Numbered from the stretch's first letter, positions 25,152 to 33,846 are shown. The stretch is DNA of 64,000 nucleotides from DASRQK01 sp964436635 (GCA_964436635.1 CAYTDM010000008.1:13406-77405), one strand, 5' to 3'. The notes: a model not told the origin generated them from the sequence alone. Made by a program: numbers and translations.

Positions 25152-26467
25152 CCAATATAGCGATTACCCGTTTTATTTATCAATTTGGCTCCCACTTTTA
25201 CTGCTCCAGTTTTTCTATTTATAATGTAAATATTTCCATCTAAACTAATTGGTGTCACAACCACATACACCTCATCACCATGCAAAGAAATGCTTTGGTA
25301 TTGACCAAAGTCTGCCAAATCTTCATTAGGCAAGTCAATTTTAGTAATGGATTTATTTCTAACATCCACTTTCGCTAAATAGCCACCTTTTCCAGCAACG
25401 TTGTATAAGATAAATCCAATTCCATCACCGACATATTTCCATGTTTCTATATAAGAATCCTGAACACCGAGCAAGTCATCCAAGCTTAATTCATAATTTA
25501 CATCGTAATTCATTGCAGGTGTAATTCTAATGATTTTAGAACCTCCTGAACCGCTTAACTCACGATGCGTCGCTTGATAAATGCTTCCATCTTCAGCAAG
25601 GTAAGACATAGGGCTTCTGTAGCCACTGTTATCCCCAGTAGAACGTTCTGAAGTAATGAGTTTTGCATTACTTAAGGTTGGAAAATCAACAATCAGGGTT
25701 TTAGTGCCAAGCCTAGATGCCGTAGCGTCTACATTCGTGGTTCCCGGAACATATTTACGCATCCATGTTCCTATTAATAAGCGATCTCCTGTCGAATTTA
25801 GCACTGGTGCATCCAAACGAAATATATGGTAACCTTGCAATTGTTCTTCAGCATCTAAAGCCACTTCAAATTCTGTCGTTCCTACAATCCTTGGATTTTC
25901 CAAATCTAATACCAAAATGACAGCTGTTCCTTTTACACCTTTAAATACGGCTTGTTCACCATCTCCTTCAAACACATTTACAATATCTTTTACGTTGACC
26001 GCTACACCGTATTTTTCACTAACTTTCGTCCAACGAGGCGAGGTCCCCACATAAGGCGCGGTATTGATAGATGAACCCACTTCTAGGAAATTCTTTCCTC
26101 CAAGTACTTCATACTTATTGAAAACACCCCCATCTGCTCCTGTATACTGGATGTTATACAAGTATTTTCCGTCTTTGGAGGCTTGAAGTCGAGCTGTTCG
26201 GTTAGATTTCACGTGCTCACCTTGATCAAAAACATTGATTTCATGATTTGGATCTTTAGCTTGTGAAGGATGCACGCTAAACACCATCGTTCCGCCATTT
26301 CCGTCGCCAGATTCAGTCTGCATCAAGGCACCTGCAACAGTTAACCAACGATCAGAGTCGGTTGGAATTTGAGTATCTGGACCTTGCTCGGATTTTTTAC
26401 ATCCCCCAACAAAAGTCGCTGCCGCAACCGCCAACAGCCCTAGCGTTTTGTAATTAGAAAAATTCAT
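25142..26467 (-). CDS. DUF4374-like lipoprotein, probable siderophore-binding partner of the TonB receptor
   Basis: A 441-residue predicted surface or periplasmic lipoprotein (lipobox VGGC, Cys23) with repeated short beta blades (for example DGKYLYNIQYTG, NGSGDRLLIGT-like turns and GNIYIINRKTGAVK) that suggest a beta-propeller. The pattern fits DUF4374 as I know it. To my knowledge, the XusB lipoprotein, which binds xenosiderophores in Bacteroides, belongs to this family. The gene follows the TonB receptor by 9 bases, as xusA-xusB do. A PepSY-type third gene (xusC) is absent. Siderophore binding is inferred from family and context. Confidence 0.65.
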   Translation of the reverse strand: MNFSNYKTLGLLAVAAATFVGGCKKSEQGPDTQIPTDSDRWLTVAGALMQTESGDGNGGTMVFSVHPSQAKDPNHEINVFDQGEHVKSNRTARLQASKDGKYLYNIQYTGADGGVFNKYEVLGGKNFLEVGSSINTAPYVGTSPRWTKVSEKYGVAVNVKDIVNVFEGDGEQAVFKGVKGTAVILVLDLENPRIVGTTEFEVALDAEEQLQGYHIFRLDAPVLNSTGDRLLIGTWMRKYVPGTTNVDATASRLGTKTLIVDFPTLSNAKLITSERSTGDNSGYRSPMSYLAEDGSIYQATHRELSGSGGSKIIRITPAMNYDVNYELSLDDLLGVQDSYIETWKYVGDGIGFILYNVAGKGGYLAKVDVRNKSITKIDLPNEDLADFGQYQSISLHGDEVYVVVTPISLDGNIYIINRKTGAVKVGAKLINKTGNRYIGIY

Positions 26468-26476
26468 GATTGTATA

Positions 26477-28933
26477 TTATTTAGATAAATGATTTAATGA
26501 ATAGCTAACTTTGAAATAAAAAGCCCTACCCGGCTTTTGCACCGCGAAATTATCGTAGAGGGCCTCGTTGAATAGATTCTTAACATCTAGGCTCCAAACC
26601 ATTTTTGATTTTGGAAATTGATAGGTCAGTCCAAGGTCTTGGGCGATTTGACGAGGTGTGGTGGTATTCTTGGTTTTAATCCATATGGTTTGATAGGAAT
26701 CCACATAACCCAACCCATAATGCATTTGAAGTGTAGCTCCATGCTGGAACACATGATTTATCGAATACTGCACACTGGCATTTGCTGTAAAAAACGGTTC
26801 ATTTGGGAGTTGTTTATTATATCTTTCCATTTTCAACCCAGAAACAGGATCAAATTCTTGCTTAAATAATGCGTTAAACTTTGAAAAATTAAAGAGTACT
26901 TGAAGTTTCCTATTGTAATCGTATGTAAACTCTCCCTCGAAGCCCAGCGATTGCGCGAGCCCTAAATTCTCAAATGGCATAGTCTGCACCGCTTCATTCA
27001 CCAGGCGATCCTCCGCTTTTCGAACGATTTTATCTTTAGTATCGCGAATAAAACCAGTTACACCAAATGAAAAGCGATGTAAATCATTTGGATAAAACTG
27101 ATAACGAAGTCCCAAATTCAAATTATCACTGATTTCTGGGCGCAATAATGGGTTGGCAACGATATTTTCATCCGCCCCGCCAAACAATTCGTTTTCATTC
27201 GGCAAGCGAACTGCACGTTCAGCAGAACTTAAAATATGCAGATTAGGAAGAGGTGTGTAAGAAAGTGCAAAACCGTATCCCCAAGTTTGTTTATCAGCGT
27301 GTGTTTGCCGGATGGCAAAAACAGATTGTCCGTTAATGGTGTTCACATAAGGTTCATTGCGTTGTACAGCTTGATGGTACCATTTACCAAAAACATTGGT
27401 GCGTAAATTTCCTTCCAGCCAGTCAGCCGCGTAACGCAAGGCAGTGATTTGTTTGTATAAGTCGTTCGTACTTCTGTACTTTTGCTCCGCAATCGGTCTC
27501 AAAGCGTCAAAATCTTCTCGATCCACGGTATAATACACGTAATTTATTCCGATTTGATGATTTTTCGTTAAGGTATAAGCCAAATCGGATCGCAAGGTTC
27601 CAATCGTTCTTCCGATGGTATTCATGGTGGGTGCTCCCTGTTGGGCTCCAGCGGCAGTTTTAAGTGGCTTACCATGAAAGCCAATCATAGTTTCACCAGA
27701 CCAATTGTAATTATAAGAAACTGTATCTTGGACGTATTGATCTCTCCAACTGTATACCCCATTAATTTTAAAATTTAAACGAGTATTAAATAGTTGGTCT
27801 TTCTCATAATTCAAACTAAGTGCCTGGACGTCGGATTCGGTGAATCTACCCATGTAGGGTTGAGTCATATAAAGACCATGTTGAAGCTCATTATAAGCGT
27901 GGCTGGCATTCAATCCGAGTAAGAATACATCTGCCCAAGGCAAAGAAGTTCCTCCAAATTCCATGCGACCACCATATGATTTAAATGCATCAAAAAAACG
28001 TTTAGCTTTAGTCTCCTCCATGGTGCCATCAGGCAGGGTATTTCTAGCAAAACGGCCCCAAATTTCATAGTCATTATCCGATGAACTATAAAAGCCGGAA
28101 GCACGGAAGGTAAATCCACTTTTCTTGCGGAAGTGTGCATTGAAATTTGATTGAAACGTATTAAATGAACCGTATGACACGGATGCACTCACATGATTAT
28201 TAGCCTCTTTTTTCAATACCACATTGATTGCTCCTCCCAACAAATCACCCGACAAATGAGCAGGGAGTACGCCTTTGTACACTTCAATCCGTTCTATTAA
28301 AGCTGGGGGAATAGTAGACAAATTAAATGATGAACCATATGTAGAAGCAGCTATTCCATCTATAAAAATCCCAACTGCATTACCGGACATTCCATTTAGA
28401 TTATAATCTACTGCTGCCCCAAGTCCCCCCTGCTGACGCACACGCACCCCAACTGAACGATCCAATAAATCATTCGTTTGGGCATTTCGCAAGGCGGCTG
28501 ATTTGGTTTCAATAACATGCGCTGCAAAGCCACTGAGTTCAATTTCCTTCTTAATTGTTTTCCGTTCAATGTATACTTCTTCCAATTGTTGGCTACTTGC
28601 AGGTTTGACATTAAACTTGATCCTTTTTAGAGTATGATCAATGACGATTTCCTGTTCAAAGGGTTCAATTTCTATGGAAAGAATCTTAATTCTGTATAAG
28701 CCTTCTCCCAAATTATTAAATCTAAAAATTCCTTGTTCATCGGTAATCGTTCGGTGACTTGTACCTAAAAGTTGAACACTGGCAGCGACTATGGGCTGAT
28801 CATTATTCGCTACTACGGTTCCGATTATTTGACCAGAATTTGAGCGAACCAATTCATTTGACTGCGCATGCACAACTTCAATACAGACAAAAAAATTAAG
28901 AAGATAAATTAAAGAAATACGCAAATTCCTCAT
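26477..28933 (-). CDS. TonB-dependent outer membrane receptor, probable ferric-siderophore transporter
   Basis: An 818-residue protein with a signal peptide (about 1-23), a carboxypeptidase-regulatory-like domain (about 35-115, IIGTVVANNDQPIVAASVQLLG), a plug (about 130-240, including VGVRVRQQGGLGAAVDYNLNG and IERIEVYKGVLPAHLSGDLLGG) and a 22-strand barrel ending in an aromatic-rich strand (AFYFKVSYSL). Together with the DUF4374 lipoprotein it resembles the XusAB pair, so an iron chelate is the likely ligand. A TAAATTTG promoter element and a Fur/PerR-like palindrome precede it. The N-terminal domain also occurs in SusC-type receptors, but no SusD is adjacent. Confidence 0.85.
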   Translation of the reverse strand: MRNLRISLIYLLNFFVCIEVVHAQSNELVRSNSGQIIGTVVANNDQPIVAASVQLLGTSHRTITDEQGIFRFNNLGEGLYRIKILSIEIEPFEQEIVIDHTLKRIKFNVKPASSQQLEEVYIERKTIKKEIELSGFAAHVIETKSAALRNAQTNDLLDRSVGVRVRQQGGLGAAVDYNLNGMSGNAVGIFIDGIAASTYGSSFNLSTIPPALIERIEVYKGVLPAHLSGDLLGGAINVVLKKEANNHVSASVSYGSFNTFQSNFNAHFRKKSGFTFRASGFYSSSDNDYEIWGRFARNTLPDGTMEETKAKRFFDAFKSYGGRMEFGGTSLPWADVFLLGLNASHAYNELQHGLYMTQPYMGRFTESDVQALSLNYEKDQLFNTRLNFKINGVYSWRDQYVQDTVSYNYNWSGETMIGFHGKPLKTAAGAQQGAPTMNTIGRTIGTLRSDLAYTLTKNHQIGINYVYYTVDREDFDALRPIAEQKYRSTNDLYKQITALRYAADWLEGNLRTNVFGKWYHQAVQRNEPYVNTINGQSVFAIRQTHADKQTWGYGFALSYTPLPNLHILSSAERAVRLPNENELFGGADENIVANPLLRPEISDNLNLGLRYQFYPNDLHRFSFGVTGFIRDTKDKIVRKAEDRLVNEAVQTMPFENLGLAQSLGFEGEFTYDYNRKLQVLFNFSKFNALFKQEFDPVSGLKMERYNKQLPNEPFFTANASVQYSINHVFQHGATLQMHYGLGYVDSYQTIWIKTKNTTTPRQIAQDLGLTYQFPKSKMVWSLDVKNLFNEALYDNFAVQKPGRAFYFKVSYSLNHLSK

Positions 28934-28941
28934 TTTGACAC

Positions 28942-28949
28942 CAAATTTA
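28942..28949 (-). promoter_or_regulatory. -7 element (TAAATTTG) of the TonB receptor operon
   Basis: TAAATTTG on the minus strand fits TAnnTTTG. It ends 8 bases before the ATG, so the transcript would be nearly leaderless, or another promoter is used. Confidence 0.35.
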
Positions 28950-28975
28950 AAAGGTCTTAACCTATTTTATTTTTA

Positions 28976-28992
28976 TTTAGACCAATTCTAAA
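28976..28992. promoter_or_regulatory. Fur/PerR-like palindrome upstream of the TonB receptor
   Basis: TTTAGA-CCAAT-TCTAAA is a 6-bp inverted repeat with a 5-nt spacer. In 7-1-7 terms it reads TTAGACC-A-ATTCTAA and shares one half-site with the palindrome upstream of sdhC. It lies near where a -33 element would sit, a repressing position. Binding is inferred. Confidence 0.5.
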
Positions 28993-29072
28993 CAGCGGCA
29001 AAGATAAAGGCTTTCCGATGAATTCAAAACAAAATCATCACATATTACTATAAACCTTTAAGAAAGAATAGA

Positions 29073-29774
29073 TTAAAAAATCTTTTTTGGAGTAGTCGGA
29101 ATATAATCCTTTAAATAGTACGGCTCAAAGTAGGCTAAATCGTCAAATTTGTTCTGAAGGAATAGTTGGTATGCGACTTCGCTCATATAGGAAGCGTGAG
29201 ATGGAAATTGCTCATAGATGACAAGGTTATCTTGATTAGCATACAATTCTTTTAACTTATTGGCCCCCGTGCCAAATAACACGATAAAATGCTCTTTTTG
29301 TAGGCTTTCGAAAGTGTTCGCGTCCAAAATGACAGCTTCTGTATCCAGCACTAAATCGAGATTCACGTTGTAAATCGCTCTATACACCTCCATCCTTCTG
29401 GCATCAATCATGGGTACAAGCAAACTGTTATTAGGCATTTCCATGCGTTTTTCACTCAAAAAACCAGAGGCAAGATTTTTTAATGAATCTATCCCAATGA
29501 TCGGCTTATTTAATGCGTAGGCTAATCCTTTAGCTGTGGAAACACCTATCCGTAATCCGGTATAAGAACCTGGTCCCTTCGAGATGGCGATCGCTGAAAT
29601 ATCTGCTAATTGTATGGTTGATTGTTCAAATAAGGCTTCGATGAGCATAGTCAAATTGGCTGCATGCATGTTATCTTGCTCCGCAACACAACTCGTTACA
29701 GCCACCCCATCCATAGATAATGAAACTGAACAAATAGGTGTAGAAGTGTCGATTTGTAAGATATATGTAGCCAT
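29073..29774 (-). CDS. tsaB: tRNA threonylcarbamoyladenosine biosynthesis protein TsaB
   Basis: ASKHA-fold partner of TsaD in t6A37 modification of ANN-decoding tRNAs. The 233-residue protein starts with ILQIDTSTPICSVSLS and has the ISKGPGSYTGLRIGVSTAKGLA signature; the C-terminal half is shorter and more variable, as usual. It follows yidD after a 171-base spacer that contains degenerate repeats, on the same strand as rpmH-rnpA-yidD. Confidence 0.92.
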   Translation of the reverse strand: MATYILQIDTSTPICSVSLSMDGVAVTSCVAEQDNMHAANLTMLIEALFEQSTIQLADISAIAISKGPGSYTGLRIGVSTAKGLAYALNKPIIGIDSLKNLASGFLSEKRMEMPNNSLLVPMIDARRMEVYRAIYNVNLDLVLDTEAVILDANTFESLQKEHFIVLFGTGANKLKELYANQDNLVIYEQFPSHASYMSEVAYQLFLQNKFDDLAYFEPYYLKDYIPTTPKKIF

Positions 29775-29849
29775 GTTGCAAATGTACGGAATTACGAGTA
29801 GCGAAAAAGAAGAAATAAGAATTATAGAACTAAATCCTGTTAAAGACTT

Positions 29850-29955
29850 TGAACAAGTTATGGATTTAGGGGCAAATTAAGGGGTTAGAGCAAATGAGGC
29901 CTTACGGCAAATTATGAACTTAGAGCAAGAAGGACTTAGAGACGATTAAGGAACT
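29850..29955 (-). repeat. Degenerate ~18-nt repeats at the yidD 3' end
   Basis: Read on the minus strand, about five imperfect units of 17-20 nt follow the yidD stop. They share TTGC-TCTAAG or TTGC-CGTAAG cores; TTGCTCTAA and TAATTTGCC each occur twice. The yidD stop (CCTTAA) sits in the first unit. The spacer contains no plausible gene. Confidence 0.5.
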
Positions 29956-30194
29956 GGATCATGGCCGTGGCCGCCCCATGGATGACAACTCCCTATGCGT
30001 TTTAATGTTAACCAACCTCCTTTAAATGGACCATACTTACGAATGGCCTCCACCCCATATTGAGAACAAGTGGGTGTATAACGACAATTTGCCCCTAACA
30101 TGGGTGATATAAGCAATTGATAAATGCGTATAAGTATGTAAAAGAGGAATCCGATCCCTCTCTTAATCCAATTTTCCCAAATATACTTTAGCAT
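29946..30194 (-). CDS. yidD: Membrane protein insertion efficiency factor YidD
   Basis: An 82-residue membrane-associated protein that aids YidC-dependent insertion. It has an amphipathic N-terminal helix, then YQLLISPMLGANCRYTPTCSQYGVEAI and the closing SCHPWGGHGHDPVP, the family hallmarks. It overlaps rnpA by 32 bases in another frame, so the two are coupled. Confidence 0.94.
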   Translation of the reverse strand: MLKYIWENWIKRGIGFLFYILIRIYQLLISPMLGANCRYTPTCSQYGVEAIRKYGPFKGGWLTLKRIGSCHPWGGHGHDPVP

Positions 30195-30609
30195 ATTCTT
30201 TGATCAACTTTTGAAGCAGTCCGCTCATTTTATCCGAAATAACAGTATAATCCAACACATCTTGAGCAATATACTGAATACTAAAAGTTATAGGTAGTTT
30301 ATGGTCGAAAAAAAAAGGATAAAATTCCTTCGCCTTTTTTACTCTATACGCCTCGCGAATTCGACGTTTTAATAAATTTCGGGTAACTGCTTTAGAATGC
30401 CTTCTCTTAGGAACAGAGATCAGCACCTGAATAAGCGTCGGTGATTCAACCTCCTGAACAGTAGGCTGCCTCATGACAACTCGAAAAGGGTAATAAACAA
30501 AAGAAGAACCCCTGTGAAAAAGTTCATCAATTAATTTTTGATGACACAAGCGTTCTTCTTTTCGAAATGTATATTTTTTCATTGTTACTGGTTGAAAGGG
30601 TGTTGACAT
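30163..30609 (-). CDS. rnpA: Ribonuclease P protein component
   Basis: Protein subunit of RNase P for tRNA 5' maturation. It is a basic protein of 148 residues with the family start KKYTFRKEERLCHQKLIDELF and the RNR-type core RNLLKRRIREAYR. The ATG at 30582 (MKKYTFRKEE) is an equally good or better start, giving 139 residues; the longer frame is listed. It is second in rpmH-rnpA-yidD and overlaps yidD by 32 bases. Confidence 0.93.
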   Translation of the reverse strand: MSTPFQPVTMKKYTFRKEERLCHQKLIDELFHRGSSFVYYPFRVVMRQPTVQEVESPTLIQVLISVPKRRHSKAVTRNLLKRRIREAYRVKKAKEFYPFFFDHKLPITFSIQYIAQDVLDYTVISDKMSGLLQKLIKEYAKVYLGKLD

Positions 30610-30611
30610 TA

Positions 30612-30627
30612 GACGAAAACGTTCGTC
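30612..30627. other. Perfect hairpin in the rpmH-rnpA spacer
   Basis: GACGAA-AACG-TTCGTC, a 6-bp stem with a tetraloop, just upstream of the rnpA start on the minus strand. No T-run follows; a processing or attenuation role is only a guess. Confidence 0.4.
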
Positions 30628-30664
30628 GCCAATCCCAATTTAACCCAACCGTTGTAACAGGAAA

Positions 30665-30823
30665 TTAGGCCTTGTGACGAGACTCGTCAGAAACCGATAA
30701 ACGTTTCCGACCTTTTGCTCTACGAGCAGCTAATACACGCCTTCCGTTGGCAGTACTCATACGTTCTCTAAACCCGTGTTTATTTCTTCTTTTGCGCTGC
30801 GAAGGCTGAAATGTTCTTTTCAT
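30665..30823 (-). CDS. rpmH: 50S ribosomal protein bL34
   Basis: A 52-residue, very basic ribosomal protein. It starts MKRTFQPSQRKRRNKHGFR and contains MSTANGRRVLAARRAKGRKRL, the L34 hallmark, then a short tail ending SRHKA before TAA. It heads rpmH-rnpA-yidD, the widely conserved order. dnaA, often upstream of rpmH in other phyla, is not here. Confidence 0.96.
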   Translation of the reverse strand: MKRTFQPSQRKRRNKHGFRERMSTANGRRVLAARRAKGRKRLSVSDESRHKA

Positions 30824-30892
30824 GTCGCTATTAAATAATGCTTTATTTGCAATTAAAAACTATCAAATCCGTCCCTGTTATAAACAGGACTG

Positions 30893-30922
30893 CAAATGTA
30901 CAGCTTATAATTTTAAAATCAA
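30893..30922 (-). promoter_or_regulatory. Promoter of rpmH-rnpA-yidD
   Basis: On the minus strand TTG, a 19-nt spacer and TACATTTG match the Bacteroidota consensus. The leader is about 65 nt and contains a bulged hairpin (GTCC-TGTT/AACA-GGAC, 30871-30890). ATTTTAAAAT occurs twice in and near the spacer. Confidence 0.8.
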
Positions 30923-30968
30923 ATTATATTTTAAAATTATTCGATACGAAATCTAAATTAAGAACGTG

Positions 30969-31382
30969 TTATTTATTCTTTAAAATATCACGAATTTCAG
31001 CTAATAGAACTTCTTCCTTAGTTGGCGCTGGTGCCGGTGCTGCAGGAGCCTCCTCTTCTTGTTTGCGCTTCAGCGTATTAATCCCTTTAATTACTAAAAA
31101 TATACAAAAAGCAATGATGGTAAATTGAATAACGGTGTTCACAAAATTTCCGTAATTGATGGTAACTTCTGCGATTTCAGCACTTGGATCTCCCTCTTTT
31201 ATAACATATTTCAACCGACTGAAGTCAACTCCACCAGTTATAAAGCCAATTGGAGGCATGATGATGTCATCTACTAAGGAAGTCACAATCTTTCCGAATG
31301 CACCTCCAATAACCACACCGACAGCAAGATCGATTACGCTGCCGCGCATCGCAAATTCTTTAAATTCTTTAATAAAGCCCAT
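30969..31382 (-). CDS. mscL: Large-conductance mechanosensitive channel
   Basis: Emergency osmotic release channel of the inner membrane. The 137-residue protein starts MGFIKEFKEFAMRGSVIDLAVGVVIGGAFGKIVTSLVDD (N-terminal helix and TM1) and has TM2 about 75-98, followed by the charged C-terminal bundle. The Ala/Pro-rich linker (APAAPAPAPT) is slightly long. Monocistronic. Confidence 0.95.
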   Translation of the reverse strand: MGFIKEFKEFAMRGSVIDLAVGVVIGGAFGKIVTSLVDDIIMPPIGFITGGVDFSRLKYVIKEGDPSAEIAEVTINYGNFVNTVIQFTIIAFCIFLVIKGINTLKRKQEEEAPAAPAPAPTKEEVLLAEIRDILKNK

Positions 31383-31542
31383 AAATTTCTGTTATTGAAT
31401 GAATAATGATTAGTTCTTTTAAGATTTACATTTAATCAAAAATCGATAAATAAACCATAAAAACAAAATTTTTCTAATTCTATTGCAATAACCTATACAT
31501 GAATTGATAATTATTAGTAATTTTGTCCACTGATCTATGTAG

Positions 31543-31554
31543 TTTTGATCAAAA
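31543..31554. promoter_or_regulatory. 12-bp palindrome upstream of the response regulator
   Basis: TTTTGATCAAAA overlaps a possible -7 element TAGTTTTG (31540-31547), 43 bases before the ATG. It could be an operator, for instance for autoregulation; the sequence is simple enough to be chance. Confidence 0.3.
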
Positions 31555-31596
31555 AATAACCAAAACAAATCCTTAACCACTAACTAATTTTATAAA

Positions 31597-32235
31597 ATGA
31601 ATGTATTGATAACTGATGATCATGACATTGTGCGGCTAGGAAGTTCTATCGTAATACGTGAGATGTATCCTAATGCGAATATACAGCAGGCAACCGATAT
31701 GTCCGAAACTATTCAGTTATTATCCTCTAAAGAATTTGAGTTGCTTTTACTCGATATTAATATGCCTGGCGGAAATAATATCAAAATGATTGATGAAGTA
31801 TTAAGCATACAACCCGAAATCAAAATTTTAGTCTTCTCCTCCTATGAGGAATCCATTTATGCACTTAGATATTTACAAGCTGGCGCAAGCGGTTTCATCA
31901 ACAAAAACAGCAATAAGGAAGAATTAAAAAATGCCATCACAAGCATATTGGAAAAAGGTCGTTATATGAGCCCGGAAATCAGCAATCTTTTTCTTGAAAA
32001 CATTACTTCTGGAAAGGCCTCCAAAATTAAAGCCAATCCATTAAACCTCTTGTCTAATAGAGAAATGGATGTGGCAAAATTTCTTGTGAAAGGGCTTAGT
32101 ATCCTCGAAATATCAAAGGAAATGAATTTAAAAAATTCAACTATAAGTACTTACAAAACTCGAGTATTCGAAAAACTTCAGCTCGACAACATTCCTGACC
32201 TCATTGAAGTTTTCAACTTACATTCAGAGGCTTAG
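31597..32235 (+). CDS. NarL/FixJ-type response regulator (orphan)
   Basis: A 212-residue two-domain regulator. The receiver domain (about 1-120) has acidic pocket Asp7/Asp8, phospho-acceptor Asp53 (LLLLDINMPG), a Ser at 82-83 (VFSSYEE) and Lys near 105. The LuxR-type helix-turn-helix (about 148-208) reads LSNREMDVAKFLVKGLSILEISKEM then NSTISTYKTRVFEKL. No kinase gene is adjacent; the kinase at 6450 is NtrY-like and its regulators are usually of another class. Target genes unknown. Confidence 0.9.
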   Translation: MNVLITDDHDIVRLGSSIVIREMYPNANIQQATDMSETIQLLSSKEFELLLLDINMPGGNNIKMIDEVLSIQPEIKILVFSSYEESIYALRYLQAGASGFINKNSNKEELKNAITSILEKGRYMSPEISNLFLENITSGKASKIKANPLNLLSNREMDVAKFLVKGLSILEISKEMNLKNSTISTYKTRVFEKLQLDNIPDLIEVFNLHSEA

Positions 32236-32243
32236 CTTCGGAA

Positions 32244-33389
32244 TCATTTTAATTGATCGATCGTAACTACTGGAATATCTTTTCTATTCATCTGCTTTAA
32301 TTCATTTTGCGCAGCAAAACGCTTATAGGCATATCCCTTATTTTCATCCAATTCCCACAATAAAGGAGCTAGGAAATTAGTCGCAGCTTTAAATCCCTGA
32401 ACGATAGCCTGATAATTCCCTGTATCTTTTGAATTTTTTGCTTCATTTTCAATTTCAAAAGGGCCCTTAAAGCCTATTTGATTCAAAGCCATGATAAATT
32501 CATTCCAATCCATATGATCGGTTCCCCCAAATCCAGGAAGCATGGCCTCATAATGATGCCTGGCCCAATCGTGTTTTGGGATGGCTACACCAGCTTTCTC
32601 CGCTAAAGTCGGCTGAACGTATTGCATAGGGTACATGCCACCCCAATCTATCCGAGCAGGCCCTTTCATGTTTCTGGTGCTTTTCACATGGATGCGATGG
32701 ATCCGCGAAGGGTCGCTGTTCTTAATGACATCAGTGGGATTATTTTGTTGCCAAATATCGTGTGATGGATCGTATATCTCTCCATGCGCAGCACTGGGTA
32801 TTAACTCATACATGCATTTGCGCGCCGCCAACACCCCGGGCAAATTATTAAATGTACTCGAATAACTCGCACTTCTCCAGCCCTCCATGGGACAATTCTC
32901 ATAGAGCACCGTCACGCCTAAGTCTTCTGCATAGCGAATAATGGGAGTAAAAACTTCTTTATACGCATCTAAATTTTTTTGGAAACCAAATTCTTCTGCA
33001 CCTAATTCATGATTATAGCCCACAAAAGTTCCGACTTTAACATCGTTTTCATCCCCGCCCAATAAGTAAGCTATCCGAATGAGTTTTAATAAGTGGTTTT
33101 GATTTTTGATTCTATGCACAGGATCCCCACCAATCATATTTTCAAATGCCCCTAATGATAATCCAAGTTCCGCGACATTAAATCGATCTAAAAGCGCCTT
33201 AGCTTCTTCTGTGCCAAAGTTTTCATAGTCAAGATGCGTAGCGGTATGGTCTTGGCGATCGCCATCCTTGCGAAACACACACAAATCAATGCCTTGTGCG
33301 CCAATTTCTTGCGTAACTGATATTAATTTTTCAAGGTTCAGTTCATTGAATGCTGAACTCATCACCCAGATAGGATTATTCATATTCAT
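32244..33389 (-). CDS. Sugar phosphate isomerase/epimerase-like TIM-barrel protein
   Basis: A 381-residue cytoplasmic protein of the xylose-isomerase-like TIM-barrel superfamily (AP endonuclease 2 fold). Metal-site-like residues are visible in VLYENCPMEG, IYDPSHDIWQ, IHRIHVKST and GPFEIENEAKN. The substrate is unknown; relatives act in sugar or inositol catabolism or are uncharacterised. It is alone, convergent with the response regulator (8-base gap). There is no sugar transport gene nearby to narrow the role. Confidence 0.7.
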   Translation of the reverse strand: MNMNNPIWVMSSAFNELNLEKLISVTQEIGAQGIDLCVFRKDGDRQDHTATHLDYENFGTEEAKALLDRFNVAELGLSLGAFENMIGGDPVHRIKNQNHLLKLIRIAYLLGGDENDVKVGTFVGYNHELGAEEFGFQKNLDAYKEVFTPIIRYAEDLGVTVLYENCPMEGWRSASYSSTFNNLPGVLAARKCMYELIPSAAHGEIYDPSHDIWQQNNPTDVIKNSDPSRIHRIHVKSTRNMKGPARIDWGGMYPMQYVQPTLAEKAGVAIPKHDWARHHYEAMLPGFGGTDHMDWNEFIMALNQIGFKGPFEIENEAKNSKDTGNYQAIVQGFKAATNFLAPLLWELDENKGYAYKRFAAQNELKQMNRKDIPVVTIDQLK

Positions 33390-33418
33390 GGTTATAATGG
33401 TCTCGGAGGATAAATATA

Positions 33419-33447
33419 AAAAAAATAGCCCTGAAAAAACAGGGCTA
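33419..33447 (-). terminator. Rho-independent terminator downstream of the histone-like gene
   Basis: On the minus strand TAGCCCTG, a 6-nt loop and CAGGGCTA followed by a T-run. The flanking A-run means it could also work on the plus strand. Confidence 0.75.
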
Positions 33448-33533
33448 AAATCTTTTTTAATAAATTTAATGCTATACCTTATTTTGAGTTCTATTTAAAA
33501 CACGCTAAGGATGATTAAATTCGAAACGCTTAA

Positions 33534-33719
33534 TTACTTAGCGTTTTTTGCGTCTTGAATTTCTAAGCGAATGGATTGCGCTAAATTCTTTACGTCTTGA
33601 AGACCTTTACGCACGCGAGTTCCTGCTGCATTATTTCCTTTGTTGAAGAATTTGTCAGCATCTGCCTCAAGACCTTCGATTAAGCTTTTTAGTTCGTTGA
33701 ATTTTGCAATACTTGCCAT
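33534..33719 (-). CDS. Histone H1-like (Hc1) small DNA-binding protein
   Basis: A 61-residue protein of the Hc1-like family common in Bacteroidota, with FNELKSLIEGLEADADKFFNKGN followed by the conserved AAGTRVRKGLQDVKNLAQSIRLEIQ. A nucleoid role is inferred from the family. It is less basic than chlamydial Hc1. A clear Shine-Dalgarno (AAAAGGAG, 8 nt before ATG) is unusual for this phylum and suggests strong expression. A 7-bp hairpin (AAACGCT/AGCGTTT) spans its stop codon. It lies 190 bases downstream of ftsZ. Confidence 0.8.
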   Translation of the reverse strand: MASIAKFNELKSLIEGLEADADKFFNKGNNAAGTRVRKGLQDVKNLAQSIRLEIQDAKNAK

Positions 33720-33837
33720 AATAAATACTCCTTTTCGTTTATTTAAGTTAATAATAATTTACTGCGGTCTAAATGTAGAACCTTTTTTTGAAAAAAAAAA
33801 CATTAAACCATTGATAATGTGTTAAAAACCATATTTT

Positions 33838-33846
33838 TTTTCCACA
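33838..33846. promoter_or_regulatory. TTTTCCACA site between ftsZ and the histone-like gene
   Basis: One TTTTCCACA, matching the loose DnaA-box form TTWTNCACA. It lacks the ATTC extension seen in the ftsA-ftsZ and mraZ-aspS gaps. Confidence 0.3.

Noticed and set aside
29584..29880. 98-codon plus-strand frame ending in the yidD-tsaB spacer
   Set aside because: Mostly antisense to tsaB; the spacer part is made of degenerate repeats.
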